DNA from: an uncultured Bacillota bacterium | GTDB lineage: Bacteria; Bacillota; Clostridia; Oscillospirales; Oscillospiraceae | Direction of reading: 5' to 3' | NCBI GenBank assembly: GCA_947383275.1 | Contig: CANDCW010000060.1 | Location: forward strand, 1-16,394 | DNA length: 16,394 nucleotides | Shown here: positions 1-5,998 of the stretch, piece after piece | Position numbering within the stretch: the stretch's first letter is position 1 | Layout: the number at the start of each line of letters is the position of its first letter | The notes under the pieces: model-generated | Database searches by the model: none | What the model saw: the letters and a program-made list of their open reading frames with translations, nothing else | Told to the model about the DNA's origin: nothing | Translations under genes and position numbers: made by a program

Positions 1-45
1 TCAACAGTCCCGCGGGCAGGCGTCACTCTGCCCTTACGGACGCAC
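1..45 (-). mobile_element. candidate 5' end of a group II intron interrupting virD4 (runs off the window)
   Basis: Read on the minus strand from position 45, the sequence begins GTGCG, which fits the GUGYG 5' consensus of bacterial group II introns. It is followed at once by a small stem (GGGCA paired with TGCCC), as might begin domain I. The VirD4 reading frame is convincing up to the codons for Lys-Pro just before this point and then loses family resemblance, reaching a stop 7 codons later. Family members usually continue Lys-Pro-Asn, so the exon would break inside that Asn codon. Only 45 bases are visible. No intron-encoded protein, domain V or 3' end can be seen, so an ordinary frameshift, deletion or other insertion remains possible. 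Confidence 0.4.
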
Positions 46-490
46 TGGGCTTGACGTAACTTCTCGATTTGCCCGCACCCGAGCCGCCGATCACCAGCAC
101 GTTCAGGGAGCGGCGGTGCCTGTGGGTGTCCAGGCCCAGGCGGACGTTGCGGGTGAGGAGCTTGTTCTCCTTCTGAGCGAACATGGCGTTGACCTGCCTG
201 GGGGTGGCCCAGGCGGCGGAGCCGTGCTCCTCGCCGTCCCTCGTCCGGCCCTGGTTGGCGGACAGGAGGGACAGGGCCATGATGTAGGCCCCGGTGCAGA
301 CCAGGATGGATAGGGGGCTGTACTGCGTCCACCGAATGGCAAAGGGATTTTCCAGCGCCGCCGTCAGGCTGGTCAGAATGTCCGGGAGGCTGCCGCCCAG
401 GGATTGCGCGATGAGCAACGCCGCCCAGACCACGGGGATATAGAGGAACAGGTAAACGGTGAGGTTACCTGTTCGGTTAGGTTGATTCAA
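23..490 (-). CDS. VirD4/TraG-type IV coupling protein, N-terminal part only
   Basis: This is the start of the ATPase that links the relaxosome to the conjugation channel at the inner face of the membrane. Two membrane segments are visible (about residues 10-33 and 58-79 counted from the TTG start). A P-loop follows near the end, GGSGAGKS then RSYVKP. The family is usually about 550-600 aa, but this frame stops after about 155 aa, just past Walker A. I chose the TTG at 490 because GAGGTGA lies 8 nt upstream and the protein then begins (M)NQPNRTG. The longer ATG frame from 562 would have to be translated through a terminator-like hairpin and has no family-like sequence. The gene follows the zinc-ribbon gene. 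It is either interrupted by an intron or insertion, or is a remnant. Confidence 0.8.
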   Translation of the reverse strand: MNQPNRTGNLTVYLFLYIPVVWAALLIAQSLGGSLPDILTSLTAALENPFAIRWTQYSPLSILVCTGAYIMALSLLSANQGRTRDGEEHGSAAWATPRQVNAMFAQKENKLLTRNVRLGLDTHRHRRSLNVLVIGGSGAGKSRSYVKPSASVRAE

Positions 491-507
491 GATACTTATC
501 ACCTCAC

Positions 508-544
508 AAAAACCGCCCTGTACCAGAGTTGGCACAGGGCGGTT
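508..544 (-). terminator. strong intrinsic terminator or attenuator before virD4
   Basis: Positions 511-524 and 531-544 form a 14-bp stem (one G-T pair on the minus strand) around a 6-nt loop. On the minus strand it is followed directly by TTTTT (512-508). It begins just after the zinc-ribbon stop codon (549-551) and ends right before the ribosome site of virD4. It would therefore end the zinc-ribbon transcript or attenuate virD4. Confidence 0.8.
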
Positions 545-548
545 CGTC

Positions 549-701
549 TTATTGTTCGCCAAATTCTTTCAGCCGTTCTTTGTACTCCTGCCGCTCCGCC
601 TCATTTGCCGGGCGGACAGCGTACTTGCCGCAGTCGGGACACTGCTCTGGTTGCTCTACACGGCTGAAAATAAAATGGCATTTGTCGCAAGTAAAAATCA
701 T
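549..701 (-). CDS. small zinc-ribbon protein (50 aa)
   Basis: This is a 50-residue protein with two CxxC pairs: CDKC near residues 5-8 and CPDC at 21-24, the second followed by GKYAVRPA. This is a rubredoxin-like or zinc-ribbon knuckle, followed by a charged helical tail rich in Glu, Arg and Lys. Such small proteins are common on Firmicutes conjugative elements and have no assigned job; binding of zinc is inferred from the cysteines. I chose the ATG at 701 over the upstream ATGs because it places the first CxxC at the N-terminus and leaves the TATAAT box at 725-720 untranslated. The ribosome site (GGTGA) is weak. A strong terminator hairpin follows the stop codon. Confidence 0.7.
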   Translation of the reverse strand: MIFTCDKCHFIFSRVEQPEQCPDCGKYAVRPANEAERQEYKERLKEFGEQ

Positions 702-719
702 CCTTATCACCGGAGGATA

Positions 720-747
720 ATTATAACACATCCAGTTCAATTTACAA
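720..747 (-). promoter_or_regulatory. putative sigma-70-type promoter for the zinc-ribbon gene
   Basis: On the minus strand there is TATAAT (725-720) preceded by TGT, an extended -10. A TTGTAA box (747-742) lies 16 bp upstream. It sits directly downstream of the stop codon of the SLOG gene, so the zinc-ribbon gene and perhaps virD4 can be transcribed separately. Confidence 0.55.
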
Positions 748-750
748 CCG

Positions 751-1245
751 TCATTTTTCTTCCCTGATTACCACACATGGGACACCAACGCTTCTGGCGT
801 AGTCCAAGGTGTTCTTTGTTCCGCCGCGCTCCCCGTTGAACACCCCGATCACCAGGCTGCTGTGATCGACCATCCACTCGTTTCTGACCTGATAGGCCGC
901 ATAGGAGAAGTTGGGGCAAATTGTTCTTGCCAGATCCGCCGCCGCCAGGACTTTCTGGAACCGCTCCGTCCAACCGCCGCCCCAGCGCAGACCGAAACCC
1001 AGGTGGGGCAAGGCGCAGATGAGCTTCAGCCGGTCATCCTGCTCCCGGAGGCGCAGGACGATCTCGGCGGCCACAAGGTCCGTCCCCTTTGCCATGCCCG
1101 TGATGTAGGTGGTAAATCCTCTGGAAATGGCTTTCCTGATCTCCCCCTCCAGCAGCAGAGCGAGCCGTGCCTCTGGGATTTTCAGCTTTTCTGGCCGATG
1201 GCCGGTGAAGCAGCAGCGGTGTTTTCGCAGCTCGGTTTCGTTCAT
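751..1245 (-). CDS. SLOG-family protein, DUF1273/YpsA-like
   Basis: This 164-aa Rossmann-like protein of the SLOG (DprA/LOG-like) superfamily resembles the YpsA/DUF1273 group. The marks are CxFTGHRP at residues 12-18, the glycine motif ITGMAKGTD around 48-56, and an FNGERGGTKNTLDYAR segment near the C-terminus, typical of the nucleotide-binding pocket. Members bind nucleotide-type ligands; the ligand here is unknown. The ATG at 1245 has GGGGG 8 nt upstream. The gene diverges from the HTH gene across a palindrome-rich region, so that regulator may control it. The family is common on conjugative elements, and its role there is not established. Confidence 0.82.
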   Translation of the reverse strand: MNETELRKHRCCFTGHRPEKLKIPEARLALLLEGEIRKAISRGFTTYITGMAKGTDLVAAEIVLRLREQDDRLKLICALPHLGFGLRWGGGWTERFQKVLAAADLARTICPNFSYAAYQVRNEWMVDHSSLVIGVFNGERGGTKNTLDYARSVGVPCVVIREEK

Positions 1246-1264
1246 GGATAGCGCCCCCTCTCAC

Positions 1265-1349
1265 GATATAGACTATATCATTATCTAATGTACTCGTCTA
1301 TACTGTGAGAGAGGCAAACCTCTATTATCTAACTATCACATTAGATAAT
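1265..1349. promoter_or_regulatory. divergent promoter/operator region between the SLOG and HTH genes
   Basis: This interval holds a perfect 15-bp palindrome (GATATAG-A-CTATATC, 1265-1279). It also holds a perfect 12-bp inverted pair, ATTATCTAATGT (1280-1291) and ACATTAGATAAT (1338-1349), with a further half-site ATTATCTAA at 1324-1332. A short AGAGG/CCTCT stem sits at 1310-1323, and TATACT at 1299-1304 could be a plus-strand -10. The arrangement fits an operator bound by the adjacent HTH protein that controls both directions. Confidence 0.6.
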
Positions 1350-1362
1350 GGGGGCAACAGAT

Positions 1363-1587
1363 ATGGTGCGTTTGAATGTTCTGGAGCTGCTGCGGCAACA
1401 GGGCCACACGAAATACTGGCTTTACAAGCAGCTTGGGATGAGCTATCAGAATTTCAATAAGATGGTCAACAACGAGACGCAGTCCATTAAGCTGGAGCGC
1501 ATTGAGACGCTCTGCATGCTGCTGCACTGCACGCCCAACGACCTGTTCGCCATTGATTGGGAGCAGCCAAACTCCGGGGAAAACTGA
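1363..1587 (+). CDS. small Xre-type HTH transcriptional regulator
   Basis: This 74-aa protein is nearly all one helix-turn-helix domain of the Cro/C1 (YozG-like) type. It begins MVRLNVLELL, has the KTKYWLYKQ-like stretch TKYWLYKQLGMSYQNFNKMV at about residues 16-35, and ends with IETLCMLLHCTPNDLF, the usual last helix of this group. I chose the ATG at 1363 because GGGGG lies 8 nt upstream. The in-frame ATG at 1348 has no ribosome site and overlaps an operator arm. It is one of three plus-strand genes. Its stop TGA touches the stop of pcfB with no gap (TGATCA). It is probably an autoregulator acting on the 1265-1349 sites and on the SLOG gene. Confidence 0.82.
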   Translation: MVRLNVLELLRQQGHTKYWLYKQLGMSYQNFNKMVNNETQSIKLERIETLCMLLHCTPNDLFAIDWEQPNSGEN

Positions 1588-2358
1588 TCATCTCTGCCTG
1601 GTCTGGGCCTTGGTCCTGGTCTTGCTCCTGGTCGGGGCCAACTGCCTCCGCTGGTCCAGCTGCGCCCGGAAGCCCTTCAGCCGCTCCTCTACCGAGGGCC
1701 GGTCGACAGGTCCCTCAACCATCCTCCTCATCCGCTCGGAATCGCTGAGTGTAGCGAAGCTGGTGCTGATAGCGGGCGAGTCTTGTCCCGACCGAGAATC
1801 TTTTTTTGGCGGAGCCACCTCCTCCCGGCCTGCTGGGGGAGACTGTTCCTCCCGCACCGGCCCGTTCTGGGGCTGCTGGGGCTGGTTCTGCTCCTCCCGC
1901 CCCTGCGCCCTGCTCCGCTCCTGCTGAGGCTCACCGGGGGCCTCACGGGCCCGCTGGGGGGCAGAACGCTCCAACCGGAGCTCCTGGGGCGCATAGGCCA
2001 GCCGCTCAAAGATCATGTTGGCCCGGTCCAGCTCGGTCACCGGGAGGATCACGTCGATGAGCTTTCCCCGGTCGTCCCTGTCATGGATGGCGGAGAACAG
2101 GATTTTTTGCTTCTTCGCCAGCCTGGCAAACTGTTTGTACTGCTCCGGGGTCATGGGAAACTGCCGTAGGTCACGTGTCTCCCGCAGCATCCTTCCCAGG
2201 TTGACTTTGCCGGAAATGGTCTTGTTGTTCTTGGCCAGCGCCATGGTCAGCGCCAGCAGATTTTTCAGGGCGGAACCGCCCAGCCGGACGGACACCTCGG
2301 TGCCGGACAGCAGCATCCGCACCAGCTGGTCAGCGGCCTCACCGCCTCCTACGTTCAT
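1588..2358 (-). CDS. PcfB-like (DUF3801) relaxosome-coupling protein
   Basis: This 256-aa protein has an N-terminal folded part (about 1-125) like PcfB/DUF3801: MNVGGGEAADQLVRMLLSGTE, then an LGRMLRETRDLRQF segment, then a Gln/Lys-rich FARLAKKQKILFSAIHD segment. The long C-terminal tail is rich in Pro, Gln, Glu and Arg and is probably disordered. In pCF10 of Enterococcus, PcfB links the relaxase to the VirD4-type ATPase; that role is inferred here from family and place. The ATG at 2358 has AGGTGA 6 nt upstream and overlaps the end of the relaxase gene by 20 bp, suggesting coupled translation. On many related elements pcfB is directly followed by virD4. Here the HTH, SLOG and zinc-ribbon genes lie in between. 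Confidence 0.82.
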   Translation of the reverse strand: MNVGGGEAADQLVRMLLSGTEVSVRLGGSALKNLLALTMALAKNNKTISGKVNLGRMLRETRDLRQFPMTPEQYKQFARLAKKQKILFSAIHDRDDRGKLIDVILPVTELDRANMIFERLAYAPQELRLERSAPQRAREAPGEPQQERSRAQGREEQNQPQQPQNGPVREEQSPPAGREEVAPPKKDSRSGQDSPAISTSFATLSDSERMRRMVEGPVDRPSVEERLKGFRAQLDQRRQLAPTRSKTRTKAQTRQR

Positions 2359-3745
2359 CTTGCTTCACCTCGTTTTCTCTGGATTCAATTTTGTTTATCG
2401 CCTGTTCCATCTGGGGCAGGCGATTTTGGATTTCCTGGCACAGGGCCAGCTTTTTCCGGGCGGAACGGATCTCCCGGTTGACTTGGGCCAGCTGCTCATA
2501 TACGCCGGCCTTTTCCTCCAGGAGCCGTTCTCTTGGGGTGGGGCACCGATCCAGCACCGCCACCGCCTCCAGATACCGGGCGTACTCCGCCTCCATCCCG
2601 GACAGACCGTCCTCGTAGAGCACTTTTATCTGTGCCAGGGCGTCCACATCGGCCAGGGCGTCGTACAGCTTCTTCCGCTTCTTTTTCCGCACATTGAGGA
2701 GCGTGCGCTGCTTCATAAGATTGGCCAGCGTGTCCTCTGTGCGGGACTGGAAGGCGGTCATGTCCGTCTGGGTGGAGATATTATTCTCCCGGAGGAATAC
2801 CAGCTGCTCCCGGCACCGCTCAAACCGCATGACCTCTTTCTTCAGCTGGGGCGTCATCTTCGGCGGGTACTGCCGCTTTTCGATCTTGCCCAGGACGTAG
2901 AGGTAGTGGACGTATAGTGCCAGAAATCCGGTATATTTGGGGTGCTGCTTGAAGGGCCGGTAGGGGGTGTGGTAGACTCTGGCGGGCCGGTTTCCTGCTT
3001 CGATAGCCGCCAAGTTGCCCTGGATGGCTGCCATGATCCCCTCCTCGGTGAACAGGGGATTTTTTCGGCCTGGGATCATGTATCGCTCCTGTCCCCGGAG
3101 CCGAAAGCCAAGGCGATTGCCGTGGCTGATCTCCCAGCCCATGTGCTCCATGAGCAGGAAGAAGTGGCCCAGGTCGTTGGCGTCCTGGATGGCTGCCCGC
3201 AGGTCGGCCTCCAGCATGGAGCGGAAGGTGGGCTGGCCCTTGGACTGCCTCAGCCACTCAATATAGCTGACGGCTTGGGTGGGCTTGCTCTCCATAATAA
3301 CGGACAGCCCATGCTCTCGGCACAGCCGGTCAGAGATCGCCCGGATCTGGCGGTAATACTCCTGGGTCGTAACATGGTACTTTTCCCCGGTCTGACCATT
3401 TACGGAATTGAACACAATATGCGAGTGGATGTGGCCTCTATCAACGTGAGTGCCAATGACCACCTCGTAGTCGGGCAGGTACTCAGCCGCAAATTGCTTT
3501 GCGATCTTCAACGCCAATTCCGGTGTGATTTCCCCCGGCTTGAACGACTGAATGATGTGATAGCACTGCCGGCCATCCAGCTTTCCTACCTCGCGCTTGG
3601 TGTCCATCATCTGCCGGTACTCCCGCCCCGGGTCGCAGTTGAGGTGGGCGGTGAGGACACGCTCCTGGGTCTTGTCCCCGTTCAGCGCGTACTGGATGGC
3701 CTGGCTCAACCCGGCATTTCGGGCCAGGATTTTTGTGACGGCCAT
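2339..3745 (-). CDS. relaxase, MobA/VirD2-like (MOB-P type)
   Basis: This 468-aa nickase cuts one DNA strand at the origin of transfer and stays bound to the 5' end. The HUH histidine motif is intact: HVDRGHIHSHIVFNS at residues 100-114 (His100, Asp102, His105, His107, His109). A candidate catalytic tyrosine is Tyr19 in AIQYALNGDKT. The C-terminal third is charged and predicted to form coiled coils. The ATG at 3745 has AGGAGG 8 nt upstream; the longer ATG frame to 3787 is not supported. Its 3' end overlaps pcfB. MobC lies upstream in the same direction, but a plus-strand EamA gene separates the two, so the relaxase needs its own promoter or read-through. Confidence 0.9.
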   Translation of the reverse strand: MAVTKILARNAGLSQAIQYALNGDKTQERVLTAHLNCDPGREYRQMMDTKREVGKLDGRQCYHIIQSFKPGEITPELALKIAKQFAAEYLPDYEVVIGTHVDRGHIHSHIVFNSVNGQTGEKYHVTTQEYYRQIRAISDRLCREHGLSVIMESKPTQAVSYIEWLRQSKGQPTFRSMLEADLRAAIQDANDLGHFFLLMEHMGWEISHGNRLGFRLRGQERYMIPGRKNPLFTEEGIMAAIQGNLAAIEAGNRPARVYHTPYRPFKQHPKYTGFLALYVHYLYVLGKIEKRQYPPKMTPQLKKEVMRFERCREQLVFLRENNISTQTDMTAFQSRTEDTLANLMKQRTLLNVRKKKRKKLYDALADVDALAQIKVLYEDGLSGMEAEYARYLEAVAVLDRCPTPRERLLEEKAGVYEQLAQVNREIRSARKKLALCQEIQNRLPQMEQAINKIESRENEVKQDERRRR

Positions 3746-3766
3746 CTTTCTGCCTCCTGGATTTCG

Positions 3767-3775
3767 TGGTATAAT
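3767..3775 (+). promoter_or_regulatory. extended -10 promoter for the EamA gene
   Basis: TGGTATAAT on the plus strand is a perfect -10 hexamer with the TGn extension. No good -35 is visible, which is usual for extended -10 promoters. A start of transcription near 3782 would give a leader of about 44 nt before the EamA ATG. The site lies in the short leader of the opposite-strand relaxase gene. Confidence 0.55.
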
Positions 3776-3825
3776 TGTTGTGTTCATATTTAGCGTGGAT
3801 CACAGAATGGTTTGGAGAAAACGCT

Positions 3826-4239
3826 ATGTGGTTTTTATTTGCGTTGGGCTCATCTATATTTGCGGCACTGACCTCCATCCTGGCCAAGATTGGCATTGAA
3901 GGCGTAAACTCAAATCTGGCGACAGCCATCCGTACTTGCGTGGTCTTGCTGATGTCCTGGGGGATGGTGTTTGTCACCAACACCCAGGTCGACATCGTGG
4001 AGATCAGCAGACGGAGCTGGGTTTTCCTGATCCTGTCCGGTATCGCCACAGGTGCCTCCTGGCTGTGCTACTACAAGGCCCTGCAAATCGGAGAGGCGTC
4101 CAAGGTGGTGCCCATCGACAAGCTGAGTGTGGTCATCACCATGATACTGGCGGCTGTCATTCTGCATGAACAGTTCACGCCTAAATCCATTTTGGGCTGT
4201 GTCCTGATCGGTGCCGGAACTTTACTGATGGTGCTGTGA
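3826..4239 (+). CDS. half-size EamA (DMT superfamily) membrane transporter
   Basis: This 137-aa, very hydrophobic protein has about five membrane segments and forms one EamA domain: MWFLFALGSSIFAALTSILA at the start, a CYYKALQIGEASKVVPIDKL segment near residues 84-103 and ILGCVLIGAGTLLMVL at the end. Two-domain DMT transporters are about 280-300 aa, while single-domain members of this size are thought to work as dimers. The substrate is unknown. I chose the ATG at 3826 (GGAG 8 nt upstream) because the longer frame from 3775 adds a poor N-terminus. The gene lies antisense to its neighbours between the relaxase and mobC. It ends 2 bp from the mobC stop and looks like cargo. Confidence 0.82.
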   Translation: MWFLFALGSSIFAALTSILAKIGIEGVNSNLATAIRTCVVLLMSWGMVFVTNTQVDIVEISRRSWVFLILSGIATGASWLCYYKALQIGEASKVVPIDKLSVVITMILAAVILHEQFTPKSILGCVLIGAGTLLMVL

Positions 4240-4241
4240 CG

Positions 4242-4565
4242 CTATTTCCTCGCGATCTGGTACATCAGCTCATAGACTTGATCCAGCAGGAAGAGCCCCC
4301 GCTTGGCGTCCTCCTCCCTGGCGATCCCGGCGTTGACGCTGCGGGCAATCTGGTTGATATTTACACCGATCTTATGCACCTCCCAACGGAGGTCTTTGAT
4401 CTCCTGGGAGGGCCGGGCCCGGACAGGGCTGCCCTCGATCAGCCGGACCAGGTAGGCCCTCCGGGAGAGGCCGCACTGCTTGGCCTGGCTGGTGAACAAC
4501 TGGTACTGCGCCGGCGTCAGTTCGATGTGCAGATGGTGTCTGCCATTCTTATCTGTCTTGCTCAT
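4242..4565 (-). CDS. mobC: MobC-like relaxosome accessory protein
   Basis: This 107-aa protein of the bacterial mobilization (MobC) family binds near the origin of transfer and helps the relaxase open the DNA. It has a ribbon-helix-helix-like start (HHLHIELTPAQYQLFTSQAK), then CGLSRRAYLVRLI, and the diagnostic VHKIGVNINQIARSVNAG stretch near residues 63-80. I chose the ATG at 4565 because AGGAGG lies just upstream (spacing 4), inside the end of the PAPS-reductase-like gene. The two frames overlap by 17 bp, so translation is probably coupled. The 135-aa version starting further upstream lacks a ribosome site. Confidence 0.88.
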   Translation of the reverse strand: MSKTDKNGRHHLHIELTPAQYQLFTSQAKQCGLSRRAYLVRLIEGSPVRARPSQEIKDLRWEVHKIGVNINQIARSVNAGIAREEDAKRGLFLLDQVYELMYQIARK

Positions 4566-5322
4566 GACGCCTCCTTTTCTGCTTGGGAGTAACGCCCAAC
4601 ATTTCCGCCCGGATTTCCTGTTCAAAAACTCGTTCCATATCAAACACATTCCCGTAAGGGGTACCCTTGCGGCTGTAGGGTTTCATGGGCATGGGAATCT
4701 GAGCCTGCAATTCCTTCAGCCGTTCCCAATACTGCGGGAGAAACTGATAAATATTTTTCAGTTCTTTCCGATTCTTGTTTTTACAGCACCAGCAGGAAAC
4801 CCGGTCCAGGATGTCATTCAGCCGGACACCGTTCTCCTCCCAGAAAAACCCCCGCTGATAGCAATACTCCAGGCAGTCGGCCTCCGTCATCTCGGCCTCC
4901 GCCAGTGGGGAGCGCTTGGGAGGCTTCAGCCTTTCCAGCCGGGTTGTCTCGTCTGCTGCGATGCCCACATAGTGAACCTCCGCATCCAGAGCAATTCCGT
5001 CCAAGGCGTCGGTTTTCAGCGTTGTCCCCCAGCGGCATTTGCCGCCGCACCAACTGTAGCCCAGGTGGAATCCGTTCTTTTTGGAGTCCACCGGCTTTTC
5101 CAACATGTAATACAAAAAAGGGGCGTCCGGCTTCACCTCAGTGAACCGGATGCCCCGCTGCTCCAGGATCGGTTTCATCCGATCCCGGATATGATATATG
5201 GCCTCAAATTCCATTCCAGAATTGTAAAAAATCACTTCGTCCAATGGCATATTCCGCTCTAGTAATAATAAAAGTGTGGCCAGGGAGTCTTTCCCGAAGC
5301 TCACTGAGGCGACGCTTCGCAC
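4549..5322 (-). CDS. PAPS-reductase-family PP-loop protein
   Basis: This 257-aa protein of the phosphoadenosine-phosphosulfate reductase superfamily has an ATP-pyrophosphatase (PP-) loop SFGKDS at residues 8-13. Two cysteine clusters follow, WCGGKCRWG (Cys92, Cys96) and SCWCCKNKN (Cys177, 179, 180), which could hold zinc or an Fe-S cluster. Members activate a substrate with ATP; true PAPS reduction is not implied. Relatives include DndC and IbrA, but no Dnd or ParB-like partner gene is visible. I chose the GTG at 5322 because GGAG lies just upstream and the PP-loop then sits near the N-terminus as usual. The longer frame to 5493 reads through a hairpin array. A paralogue lies at 15859-16394. 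Confidence 0.83.
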   Translation of the reverse strand: MRSVASVSFGKDSLATLLLLLERNMPLDEVIFYNSGMEFEAIYHIRDRMKPILEQRGIRFTEVKPDAPFLYYMLEKPVDSKKNGFHLGYSWCGGKCRWGTTLKTDALDGIALDAEVHYVGIAADETTRLERLKPPKRSPLAEAEMTEADCLEYCYQRGFFWEENGVRLNDILDRVSCWCCKNKNRKELKNIYQFLPQYWERLKELQAQIPMPMKPYSRKGTPYGNVFDMERVFEQEIRAEMLGVTPKQKRRRHEQDR

Positions 5323-5337
5323 ACCACGCTCCTTCCT

Positions 5338-5499
5338 GCGGCGCTCGACCGCTGATCTTCCGCCCGCAGGCGGCATAGGGGTCAGGGGTCTACCCCTGCG
5401 AGCTGCGCAAAATGTACATTTGCGCGATGCTTGCGGCCCTCGCCGCCAGGGGCGGCGAGGGCCTGGCCCCGTCGTCGGCGGGGCTGTCTCCAAGAGACA
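5338..5499 (-). ncRNA. run of six to seven adjacent hairpins; candidate structured RNA or ssDNA site
   Basis: Between two genes lie consecutive inverted repeats: 5338-5352 (4 bp, weak), 5360-5373 (5 bp, CCGCC/GGCGG), 5383-5398 (7 bp, CAGGGGT/ACCCCTG), 5405-5425 (10 bp with one bulged A, centred on TGTACA), 5435-5463 (13 bp perfect, 3-nt loop), 5466-5484 (6 bp, GCCCCG/CGGGGC) and 5485-5499 (6 bp, TGTCTC/GAGACA). None has a T-run, so they are not a terminator series. The last one precedes the ribosome site of the PAPS-like gene. The run could be a leader RNA on the minus strand, a folded single-stranded site such as an origin of transfer, or a recombination site. Confidence 0.5.
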
Positions 5500-5502
5500 A
5501 CC

Positions 5503-5898
5503 TCATCTGTCCTGTCCAGACAGAGATTTCTTCAGTTTCAGATTGTAGTGATCCACAGGCACGTCCCGGAGATTCAAACTGCGTTTATCAGGTACATAGG
5601 CCGAGTACCTGGCGTAGTTGTAACCCTGGCTATCTACTAATATCCCATCCCGATTCCCTCTGGTGGTTACCAACAGGCAGCGTGTTACCTCCTTATACCA
5701 GCCTGTGAGGTCCTTATTGGCGGCAATAAAGGGCATATCCTGGAGCAGATTGGCGGAGAAATGGCGATACTGCTGTGCGGACAACTGGATGATTTTGACT
5801 ACCTCCACCCGGGTGGGCTGTGCAGTCTTGTCCTCCATCAGCTCCTGGGCATGGCTGACTTTATAGAAAAAGTGGCCATAGATAACAGATTGGAGCAA
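5503..5898 (-). CDS. conserved mobile-element protein of unknown function
   Basis: This is a 131-aa protein I cannot assign to a characterized family; it may belong to an uncharacterized DUF found on Clostridia elements. It has a compact middle (QPTRVEVVKIIQLSAQQYRHFS, about residues 28-49) and an aromatic segment GYNYARYSAYVPDKRSLNLR near 92-111, and ends in a basic tail. I chose the TTG at 5898 because AGGAGG lies 7 nt upstream. The listed longer frame with an ATG at 5931 would start within an inverted repeat and lacks a ribosome site. The stop codon lies next to the hairpin run at 5338-5499. It is probably cotranscribed with, or attenuated relative to, the gene upstream. Confidence 0.65.
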   Translation of the reverse strand: MLQSVIYGHFFYKVSHAQELMEDKTAQPTRVEVVKIIQLSAQQYRHFSANLLQDMPFIAANKDLTGWYKEVTRCLLVTTRGNRDGILVDSQGYNYARYSAYVPDKRSLNLRDVPVDHYNLKLKKSLSGQDR

Positions 5899-5912
5899 TT
5901 TTTCACCTCCTT

Positions 5913-5998
5913 CCAGGTGTCTACAAGACACCTTTGTTCAGATAAAATCAGCAAATTGGGGCCCAAAAAGGCGGCCAAGGTGTCTTGTTCACACCTGG
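5913..5998. repeat. 22-bp inverted repeat whose arms are themselves hairpins
   Basis: Arms at 5913-5934 and 5977-5998 match as inverted copies at 20 of 22 positions, separated by 42 bp. The left arm alone forms an 8-bp hairpin (AGGTGTCT-ACA-AGACACCT, 5915-5933). The right arm forms a 6-bp one (AGGTGT/ACACCT, 5978-5996). A TTGGGGCCCAA palindrome lies in the spacer. The element fills the gap between two minus-strand genes and ends where the upstream gene stops. Confidence 0.7.

Noticed and set aside
2015..3793. Long plus-strand open frames (300 and 283 aa)
   Set aside because: They are antisense to the relaxase and pcfB, whose motifs are clear. No recognizable protein features.
4480..5262. Plus-strand open frame (260 aa)
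   Set aside because: It is the antisense of the PAPS-reductase-like gene and mobC, with no domain pattern or start signal.
5323..5493. N-terminal extension of the PAPS-like protein
   Set aside because: The extension is the translated hairpin run, rich in Arg, Pro and Gly. The GTG at 5322 has a good ribosome site and places the PP-loop correctly.
5338..5499. Calling the hairpin run a proven oriT
   Set aside because: No nic-site consensus that I can recognize is visible. Location alone is not enough, so it is kept as a candidate structured region.
5338..5998. CRISPR array
   Set aside because: The repeats are inverted and of differing sequence and size, not regularly spaced direct repeats, and no cas gene is present.
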